Shown here piece by piece: positions 1-5,436 of a stretch of 9,181 nt of DNA. Within the stretch, counting starts at the first letter, position 1. Every line of letters starts with the position of its first letter. Source of the stretch: Dehalococcoidia bacterium (GTDB lineage: Bacteria; Chloroflexota; Dehalococcoidia; UBA3495; JAAXIE01); the NCBI GenBank assembly GCA_012270525.1, contig JAAXIE010000360.1, positions 1-9,181 on the forward strand, given 5' to 3'. Below the pieces are notes generated by a model. The model saw only the letters and a list, made by a program, of their open reading frames with translations. It ran no database searches and was not told the origin of the DNA. The translations under genes and the position numbers were made by a program.

Positions 1-135
1 CGGAACTTCCTGCGTACCGCGTGGTGGGTTAGCACCATGCCCGGCTTGGCCCTGCTCCTAACGGTGCTGGCCTTCAACTTGCTGGGTGACTGGATACGCG
101 ACGCCCTCGACCCGCGACTCAGGAATGTCGAGTAG
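1..135 (+). CDS. dppC: Peptide/nickel ABC transporter permease, DppC/OppC-like (3' end only)
   Basis: Only the last 44 codons are present, read in frame 1 to a TAG at 133-135; the gene begins outside the window. The peptide contains a hydrophobic stretch ([17 protein letters not shown]) followed by [11 protein letters not shown], which is the usual end of the second permease of peptide/nickel ABC importers: the last membrane helix and a short cytoplasmic tail ending in LDPRLR. In this family the DppB and DppC permeases form the inner-membrane channel and couple to the DppD and DppF ATPases. Both ATPase genes follow on the same strand, which supports the call. Dipeptide, oligopeptide and nickel transporters cannot be told apart from this fragment, so the symbol names the family position and not the substrate. 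Confidence 0.85.
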   Translation, partial: RNFLRTAWWVSTMPGLALLLTVLAFNLLGDWIRDALDPRLRNVE

Positions 136-152
136 CCCGTAGTATCGAGTTG

Positions 153-209
153 TAGCTTGCGGCAGGCCGCTGGGCAGCATGAATCGGTTGCCCCGCGGCC
201 TGCAAGCTA
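153..209 (+). repeat. Long intergenic stem-loop between permease and ATPase genes
   Basis: Seen in the sequence: TAGCTTGC (153-160) pairs with GCAAGCTA (202-209), and AGGCCGC (164-170) pairs with GCGGCCT (195-201). After one mismatch, GGGCA (172-176) pairs with TGCCC (189-193). That gives 20 base pairs interrupted only by a 3-nt bulge (161-163) and a single mismatch, with a 12-nt apical loop. The right arm abuts the ribosome-binding site of the next gene. No T-run follows, so it does not look like an intrinsic terminator. A role in mRNA stabilisation, processing or translation control of the ATPase genes is inference; it may also be a dispersed palindromic repeat. Confidence 0.7.
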
Positions 210-217
210 GGGGTGAG
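209..217 (+). promoter_or_regulatory. Ribosome-binding site deciding the dppD start (TTG 221)
   Basis: The sequence AGGGGTGAG is a good Shine-Dalgarno match. The GGGG core ends 7 nt before the TTG at 221. The in-frame ATG at 179 has no comparable site and lies in the loop of the stem-loop at 153-209. This favours the TTG start. Confidence 0.55.
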
Positions 218-220
218 TCA

Positions 221-1207
221 TTGACGACGCTTGACGAAAAGGAAACGGTCCTCGAGGTCCAGGACCTGCAGACCCACTTCCGTACCAAGTTCGGTACGGT
301 GAAGGCGGTGGATGGGGTCAGCTTCTCCTTGAAGCGTGGCGAAACCATGGGCATAGTGGGGGAGTCCGGCTCCGGGAAGTCGGTCACCGTGCTGTCGCTG
401 ATGCGTCTGGTCCCCATTCCTCCCGGTGAGATCGTGGGGGGCAAGATCATACTGGACGGTGAGGACATACTGGAACTGAGCGAACTCGACATGGTGAAGG
501 TGCGTGGCAGCAAGATCGCCATGATCCTGCAAGACCCGATGACTTCGCTCAACCCTGTATTCCAGGTGGGCAACCAGGTGGGTGAGGCGATACACATCCA
601 CCAGAAGCTGCAGGGCAACACCCTGCTGGACCGCATCATCAGCGTATTGCGCCAGGTCCGGATCCCAGCGGCCGAAGCGCGGATCAAGGACTACCCCCAC
701 CAGTTGAGCGGTGGCATGCGCCAGCGTGTTGTTGGAGCCATAAGCATCTCCTGCGAGCCCAAGGTTCTCATTGCCGACGAACCGACTACCTCCCTAGATG
801 CCACGGTGCAGGCCCAGTACCTAAAACTTCTCAGGGACATCCAGGAAGAGCTGGACACTGCCATCGTGTTCATCACCCACGACCTTGGTATCGTCGCCAA
901 GATGTGCGACAAGGTTGCGGTGATGTATGCCGGGCGCATCGTGGAAACCGGCAATGTCCGCGACATCTTCTACAACCCACGGCATCCATACACGGAAGCC
1001 CTGTTGGGGTCGCTCCCACGCTTGGATGTAGACGTGAACCGCCTCGATTCCATCCCAGGGCAGCCACCAGCCCTGCACAACCTGCCAGCCGGCTGCCCCT
1101 TCGCCCCGCGATGCAAATACGCCATGGACAAGTGCTTGGAAGAGTATCCACCCACCTACACGCTCAATGAAGGACACTCCGCCAGATGCTGGAGGCTGGA
1201 AGAATGA
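221..1207 (+). CDS. dppD: Peptide/nickel ABC transporter ATP-binding protein, DppD/OppD-like
   Basis: Cytoplasmic ATPase that powers import of peptides (or nickel or a related solute) together with DppF and two permeases. With the TTG start the protein has 328 residues, normal for the family. Visible motifs: Walker A GESGSGKS (47-54), Q-loop Gln in LQDPMTSLNP (Q104), ABC signature LSGGM (162-166), Walker B VLIADEP (182-188), H-loop His in ITHDL (H220). The C-terminal oligopeptide/dipeptide domain begins with PGQPP and has four cysteines (about C292, C298, C305, C323) in the CPFAPRC...C...C arrangement of OppD/DppD proteins, reported to hold an iron-sulfur cluster in some members. The TTG at 221 is chosen because of the Shine-Dalgarno site just before it; the ATG at 179 would add 14 residues unlike the family. 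The gene overlaps the next ATPase gene by 4 nt, indicating translational coupling. Substrate is not determinable from the ATPase. Confidence 0.93.
   Translation: MTTLDEKETVLEVQDLQTHFRTKFGTVKAVDGVSFSLKRGETMGIVGESGSGKSVTVLSLMRLVPIPPGEIVGGKIILDGEDILELSELDMVKVRGSKIAMILQDPMTSLNPVFQVGNQVGEAIHIHQKLQGNTLLDRIISVLRQVRIPAAEARIKDYPHQLSGGMRQRVVGAISISCEPKVLIADEPTTSLDATVQAQYLKLLRDIQEELDTAIVFITHDLGIVAKMCDKVAVMYAGRIVETGNVRDIFYNPRHPYTEALLGSLPRLDVDVNRLDSIPGQPPALHNLPAGCPFAPRCKYAMDKCLEEYPPTYTLNEGHSARCWRLEE
1191..1195 (+). promoter_or_regulatory. Ribosome-binding site deciding the dppF start (ATG 1204)
   Basis: GGAGG lies 8 nt before the ATG at 1204, which overlaps the dppD stop as ATGA. The upstream in-frame ATG at 1186 lies before this site and is not served by it. 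Confidence 0.7.
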
Positions 1208-2265
1208 CGACAGAAGCACCTCAGACCGAAGCACTGCAGACCAATGGCCATCTCGACACCAACAGTGCTGCAGACCATGATATCGTCCTCCAGGTGTCGG
1301 GCCTGAAGAAGTATTTCCCCGTCACCAAGGGAATCATCATCACCAAGGTCTTGGGGCATCTCAAGGCCGTCGATGGAATCACCTTCGGCTTGAGGCGAGG
1401 CGAGACGCTGGGCGTGGTGGGAGAATCGGGGTGTGGCAAGAGCACGACCGCGAAGATGGTCCTCATGCTTGAAGACCCAACCGAAGGCGAGATCGAGTTC
1501 AAGGGACAGACTATACACAAGAAGGCTCCCCCGGAGTTGCGCAAGGAATACCGACGCTCGGTGCAGGCTGTGTTCCAAGACCCCTGGAGTTCGCTGAATC
1601 CCAGGATGCGGGTCAAGCACATCATAGCCGAACCGATGGTGGTCAACTGGAGCCTCTCCCGCGATGAGATACGCGAGCGGGTCAACAAGCTGCTCATGGA
1701 CGTGGGCCTGAGCGAGTACCACGGGAACTTCTATCCCCACGAGTTCAGCGGTGGCCAGAGGCAGAGGCTAGCGATAGCTCGCTCCTTGGCTCTGAACCCC
1801 GACATCATCGTGCTGGACGAGCCAGTTTCCGCGCTGGACGTCTCGATTCGTGCCCAGATCATGAATCTGCTGAAGGACCTGCAGTCGGAATACAAGGTCA
1901 GCTACATGCTGATCGCCCACAACCTGGCTACCCTGCGGTACATGTGTCACCGCGTGGCTGTCATGTATCTAGGCCGTTTAGTGGAGATCGCCGATGCGCG
2001 GGTGCTGTTCGACAACCCGGTTCACCCGTACACGAAGGCCCTCATATCGGCGGCCCTGCCCGACCATCCCGACCTGCAGCGCGAGGAGATAATCCTGACC
2101 GGCGAGGTCCCATCACCCCTGAATCCGCCCCCGGGCTGCCATTTCCACCCACGCTGCCCTGTGGCCGAGGACCGTTGCTCCCAGTACGACATGGAATTGC
2201 AGGAGATAGAGCCCGAGCATTGGGTGGCGTGCCTGCAAGCTCCAGGCTACAGGTTGCCGGTCTAG
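1204..2265 (+). CDS. dppF: Peptide/nickel ABC transporter ATP-binding protein, DppF/OppF-like
   Basis: Second ATPase of the heterodimeric motor of the peptide importer. 353 residues from the ATG at 1204, which has a well-placed GGAGG and a 4-nt overlap with dppD; the ATG six codons earlier is less likely. Motifs: Walker A GESGCGKS (73-80), Q-loop Q125 in FQDPWSSLNP, signature FSGGQ (181-185), Walker B IIVLDEP (201-207), followed by the DppF/OppF-typical SALDVSIRAQ. The H-loop histidine is H239, in IAHNL where Asp is the more common residue after His. A C-terminal oligopeptide/dipeptide domain has PSPLNPPPGC and cysteines C312, C318, C325 and C343, matching the cluster motif of its partner. 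The N-terminal 27 residues before IVLQVSGLKKYFPV are a low-complexity Thr/Ala/Gln-rich extension. It ends 20 nt from the stop of the convergent CoxE-like gene and is the last gene of its operon. Confidence 0.94.
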   Translation: MTTEAPQTEALQTNGHLDTNSAADHDIVLQVSGLKKYFPVTKGIIITKVLGHLKAVDGITFGLRRGETLGVVGESGCGKSTTAKMVLMLEDPTEGEIEFKGQTIHKKAPPELRKEYRRSVQAVFQDPWSSLNPRMRVKHIIAEPMVVNWSLSRDEIRERVNKLLMDVGLSEYHGNFYPHEFSGGQRQRLAIARSLALNPDIIVLDEPVSALDVSIRAQIMNLLKDLQSEYKVSYMLIAHNLATLRYMCHRVAVMYLGRLVEIADARVLFDNPVHPYTKALISAALPDHPDLQREEIILTGEVPSPLNPPPGCHFHPRCPVAEDRCSQYDMELQEIEPEHWVACLQAPGYRLPV

Positions 2266-2285
2266 CTCAATCCTGGTCGTTAAGT

Positions 2286-3626
2286 CTACGAGTCCCTGCC
2301 CCAGGCCGGATGCCGGAAGGTAGGCAGGGGGCCGGAGTGGGTCGGTGGAGATGCGGTTGGCGCTCCAGACTCTATGGCACGGTTAGATGATCCCCCTCGG
2401 TCCGCTGATGCCCTTGGCCTCTGCCTTCTTCCTGAACGATGCTGCTCCAAGGTGCCGAGGTGCGTTGCCAGTTCCTGCAAGCTTGCCAGATTGTGCACAG
2501 GCAAGAAGTCGTCCACGAAGGGCAGGGCAGCCTGCATTCCCTGCGTCAATGGCTGATATCCCTCGACTCCCAGTAGCGGGTTCAGCCAGATGACGCGATA
2601 GCTGGCCCGTTGCAGACGCCCCATTTCCTGGGTCAATAGGGCTGGCTCTCCCGTATCCCATCCGTCGGAGATAACCAGCGTCACAGCCCCCCAACCCAAC
2701 ACCCGCCGCGCCCAGCGGAAATTGAACCGCTTCAGGTTCTCACCTATCCTGGTGCCTCCGGACCAGTCTGGAACAGCCCGCGCCACCTCGTTGACGGCCC
2801 GGTCGATATTCCGGTGTTGGAACTGGTGGGTGACGCGGGTGAGCCTGGTGGCGAAGAGGAAAGCTTCCACCTGCTCCAGTTCCCCCGTCAGGGCATGGAT
2901 GAAGTGCAGCAACATGCGCGTGTAACGCTCCATGGAGCCGCTCACATCACACAGTAGCACCAGGGGGCGGGGTCGGATCTTGCGACCCCGATATGCCAAC
3001 TCTACGGCTTCTCCACCATATTGCATTCCCTTCCGAAGCGTTGTGCGCAGGTCCAACTGCTGCCGTTCTCGCTGGCCCGAAGTCCAGCGGCGTGTGCGCC
3101 GTCTACCCAGGTCCCACGCCATCTGTCCCATCATTGCCTTGGCTTGGGCCAGTTCCTCGGCAGTGAAGCGGGAAAAGTCCTTTTGCCTCAGCACCTCGCG
3201 GGCACTGTATGTCTGGCTGACTTCCACGCGGTCGATTTCGTCGTCACCATCCATCTCGGAGAATTCGGACGCACCGCGCTCAATAGGTGGCGGACCCACT
3301 TGGGGCTGGCGATAGCGTCGCTGCTCCCCAAGGGAACGCAGGTCCATGGTTGTGGATCGATCCGGCGGTCGTCTCCAGAAAGTACGAAAAGCTTCGTCGA
3401 ACAAGGGCAAGTCGCGGTGCCGGTGCACTAGCAGGACCCTCAGAGTATGGTAGAAATCATTGCGACGCCCGATATCCACATGCTCCAAGGCCCGCAAAAC
3501 GTCCAGCATGCGTCCGGGGTGGGTGCCCAAGCCCACGTGACGCAGCACATTAGCGAAGAGGAGCAGGTTGTGGAGGAGATTACCCCCGTGGGAGGGAGTT
3601 CGAAGACCCATATCGAAAGAACTCAA
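2286..3626 (-). CDS. coxE: VWA-domain protein, CoxE-like accessory factor
   Basis: A 446-residue protein of the CoxE VWA family. The N-terminal alpha-helical part (about 15-80) contains the family's NLLLFANVLR and LDVLRALEHVDIG...DFYHTLR pattern. A charged linker follows (about 95-200). The VWA fold then shows a complete metal-ion-dependent adhesion site: DVSGS (D227, S229, S231), the Thr of SGGTRIG (T292), and the Asp of ISDGWD (D321). In carboxydotrophic bacteria CoxE and CoxD act together in maturation of the Mo-Cu centre of CO dehydrogenase; that role is established only for form I systems and is inferred here. The TTG start at 3626 overlaps the CoxD stop as TTGA; an ATG at 3611 is the alternative, and neither has a strong Shine-Dalgarno site. 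The last ~50 residues (after about 395) are Arg/Ser/Pro/Gly-rich, look disordered, and overlap a potential hairpin. It is the last gene of the operon. Confidence 0.9.
   Translation of the reverse strand: MSSFDMGLRTPSHGGNLLHNLLLFANVLRHVGLGTHPGRMLDVLRALEHVDIGRRNDFYHTLRVLLVHRHRDLPLFDEAFRTFWRRPPDRSTTMDLRSLGEQRRYRQPQVGPPPIERGASEFSEMDGDDEIDRVEVSQTYSAREVLRQKDFSRFTAEELAQAKAMMGQMAWDLGRRRTRRWTSGQRERQQLDLRTTLRKGMQYGGEAVELAYRGRKIRPRPLVLLCDVSGSMERYTRMLLHFIHALTGELEQVEAFLFATRLTRVTHQFQHRNIDRAVNEVARAVPDWSGGTRIGENLKRFNFRWARRVLGWGAVTLVISDGWDTGEPALLTQEMGRLQRASYRVIWLNPLLGVEGYQPLTQGMQAALPFVDDFLPVHNLASLQELATHLGTLEQHRSGRRQRPRASADRGGSSNRAIESGAPTASPPTHSGPLPTFRHPAWGRDS
2294..2329. terminator. Possible hairpin at the convergent dppF/coxE junction
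   Basis: CCCTGCC (2294-2300) is the exact reverse complement of GGCAGGG (2323-2329). CC/GG (2301-2302 with 2319-2320) and an inner CCGG-ATG-CCGG (2306-2316) extend it into a multi-part stem with small internal loops. It lies at the junction of two convergent operons, where a bidirectional terminator would be expected, but it falls inside the last codons of the CoxE-like gene and has no clear T-run on either side. The terminator function is therefore a guess. Confidence 0.3.
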
Positions 3627-4549
3627 CCGCTGCGCCGGGCGCCCCTTGCCTTGGCCCGGTTCAACAACGCTCGTACCTCTTCACCACGCACTGACTGGAT
3701 ATCTTCGCGATACTTGAGCATGATGCCCAGGGTATCGTCGATAACCGAGGGGTCCAATTCCCGCTGGTCCAAGGCCACCAAGGCAGCCGTCCAGTCCAGG
3801 GTTTCGGCGATCCCAGGCACCTTATACAATTCGGTGCTGCGCAACTCCTGCACAAAGGCCGTCACCTGCTCAGCCAGTTGCTGAGGGGCTTGCGGGACTC
3901 TGCTGGTGACGATCTGGTATTCCTTCTGCAGGTCGGGATAGTCGATCCAGAAATAGATGCAGCGACGTTTCAGGGCGTCGTGTATCTCCCGGGTTCGGTT
4001 GGATGTTATCACCACTACCGGCGGCTGGGGCGCAGTGAACGTACCCAACTCAGGGACCGTGATCTGGAAATCAGAGAGCATCTCAAGCAGGTAACCCTCG
4101 AATTCCTCGTCGGCACGGTCGATTTCGTCAATCAGAAGCACCGGAGGCCGCTCCCAACTCGGATCCAGTGCCTGCAACAGGGGTCGCCGTATCAGGAAGT
4201 CGTCACTGAACAACTCGCGGGAGGCATAAGAGCGCTCCACCGAACCACCAGCTTCCATTAGGCGTATCTGCAGCAGTTGCCGAGCGTAATTCCACTCGTA
4301 GACCGCGTGGGTTATGTCCAGTCCCTCGTAGCACTGCAGGCGTATCAATCCTGTGCCCAAGGCGTAGGCCAGCACCTTGCTGACCTCGGTCTTGCCGACG
4401 CCTGCCTCCCCTTCCAGGAACAGGGGACGTTGCAGCTTGAGAGCAAGGAAGATCGAGAGAGCCAAGCCGCGATCCGCCATGTAAAGGTGGTCGCGAAGCA
4501 GCCTTTGTAGGTCGTCGACAGAGTCCGGGAGGGCCTGGCGCGAAGGCAA
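3623..4549 (-). CDS. coxD: MoxR-type AAA+ ATPase, CoxD-like
   Basis: A 308-residue MoxR-family AAA+ ATPase. Motifs: Walker A GEAGVGKT (47-54), the family-typical LQCYEGLD and EWNYARQLL segments (about 71-93), Walker B VLLIDEID (137-144), sensor 1 ITSN (181-184), and the arginine-finger region ALKRRC (192-197). MoxR ATPases commonly pair with a VWA protein as a metal-centre or complex-assembly chaperone. In Afipia (Oligotropha) carboxidovorans CoxD is needed to build the CuSMoO2 centre of CO dehydrogenase. Here it sits 5 nt after the FAD-subunit gene and overlaps the CoxE-like gene by 4 nt, so the whole set is one transcription unit. The start is a TTG at 4549 with only a weak upstream Shine-Dalgarno; the next ATG (residue 24) would cut into the conserved N-terminal helix and is less likely. 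Its actual client here is presumably the neighbouring molybdenum hydroxylase. Confidence 0.92.
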   Translation of the reverse strand: MPSRQALPDSVDDLQRLLRDHLYMADRGLALSIFLALKLQRPLFLEGEAGVGKTEVSKVLAYALGTGLIRLQCYEGLDITHAVYEWNYARQLLQIRLMEAGGSVERSYASRELFSDDFLIRRPLLQALDPSWERPPVLLIDEIDRADEEFEGYLLEMLSDFQITVPELGTFTAPQPPVVVITSNRTREIHDALKRRCIYFWIDYPDLQKEYQIVTSRVPQAPQQLAEQVTAFVQELRSTELYKVPGIAETLDWTAALVALDQRELDPSVIDDTLGIMLKYREDIQSVRGEEVRALLNRAKARGARRSG

Positions 4550-4554
4550 GCCCG

Positions 4555-5424
4555 CTACCCAGCCTGCCGGGCAGCCCGCAAGAGGGCCTCCCTCACGTAT
4601 GACGGGGCAACGGCGCGGCGATATTCCGCCGACGCAAACACATCGCCCAGCAATTCCTCATCAGCCAAGTCCTCAACAACCAAGCCCGCTGCTTCGGCCA
4701 TCGACTCCTCGGTGAGCACACTATCAGTCAGGGCCTGTTCCACCCGGCCAGCACGTACCGGCCGGGTAACCAATCCGCCCAATGCTATGCTCGCCCCTTG
4801 GCAGCGCCCACCCCGTACCGTCAGAACTGCGGCTGCACCCAGGACTGCGAACCGCGAGGCGGGATGGGGGAACTTAGCATAGGCCATCCCCTGCCCTTCC
4901 TGCCGCATGGGCACAATCAGATCGGTCAGCAGTTCATTGCCTTCCAGGGACGTCTCCATGACGCCACGGAAGAACTCGCCCACGGCAATATCGCGCTGCC
5001 CTCGCGGGCCCCTAGCCCTGATTGTCGCCCCCAACGCTGTGAGGGCCGCTGGCAGGTCGGCGGCAGGCTCGGCATGGGCCACGCTACCACCAATGGTGCC
5101 ACGATTCCGCACTTGCGGGTCGCCGATCAGGCCGGTCACCTCCGACAGAAGAGGACAGAAGTCCTGCATCGTGGGGGAACTCGCCAAGTCGGCGTGGGTG
5201 GTGAGACAACCGACACGGATTTCCGCGCCCTGGCGACGGAACCCCCTCAATGCTCCGATACGCCCGATGTCGATGATTGCAGGCGGGCGGCTCAAACGCA
5301 GCTTGAGGAGCGGGATGAGGCTATGGCCCCCAGCCAGAAGGGAAGCTCCCGGATGCCTTTCGAGTAGCTGCACCACTTCGGTAACGGATTCGGCCGAGTA
5401 GTAGTCGAAATCGGCGGCGTACAT
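4555..5424 (-). CDS. coxM: FAD-binding medium subunit of CODH-like molybdenum hydroxylase (CoxM-like)
   Basis: The 289-residue FAD subunit passes electrons from the [2Fe-2S] subunit to a downstream acceptor such as the quinone pool. The FAD-binding PCMH-type domain shows the two diagnostic motifs AGGHS (31-35) and TIGGS (110-114), the latter followed by VAHAEPAADLP. A CoxM-type C-terminal domain follows, with KFPHPASRFAVLG (184-196). The length is normal. The start is set at ATG 5424 because a strong Shine-Dalgarno (AAGGAAGG, 5429-5436) overlaps the stop codon of the large-subunit gene and sits 4 nt upstream. The in-frame start at 5463 would add 13 unrelated residues and overlap the large subunit gene. 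Position after S and L gives the form II order S-L-M; form I operons usually have M-S-L. Confidence 0.94.
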   Translation of the reverse strand: MYAADFDYYSAESVTEVVQLLERHPGASLLAGGHSLIPLLKLRLSRPPAIIDIGRIGALRGFRRQGAEIRVGCLTTHADLASSPTMQDFCPLLSEVTGLIGDPQVRNRGTIGGSVAHAEPAADLPAALTALGATIRARGPRGQRDIAVGEFFRGVMETSLEGNELLTDLIVPMRQEGQGMAYAKFPHPASRFAVLGAAAVLTVRGGRCQGASIALGGLVTRPVRAGRVEQALTDSVLTEESMAEAAGLVVEDLADEELLGDVFASAEYRRAVAPSYVREALLRAARQAG

Positions 5425-5428
5425 GTAG

Positions 5429-5436
5429 CCTTCCTT
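5429..5436 (-). promoter_or_regulatory. Ribosome-binding site deciding the medium-subunit start
   Basis: On the minus strand AAGGAAGG lies 4 nt before ATG 5424 and overlaps the TAA stop of the large-subunit gene, suggesting translational coupling. This decides against the earlier in-frame start at 5463. Confidence 0.7.

Noticed and set aside
179..220. ATG 179 as start of the dppD-like gene
   Set aside because: It sits in the loop of a strong stem-loop with no good Shine-Dalgarno and adds residues unlike the family. It is kept as an alternative only.
2286..4549. MoxR AAA+ ATPase plus VWA protein as a possible defence or stress module
   Set aside because: Such pairs occur in defence-like and RavA/ViaA-like systems, but here they are translationally coupled and directly follow S, L and M subunits of a molybdenum hydroxylase, and the sequences fit CoxD and CoxE. 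No nuclease or other effector gene is present.
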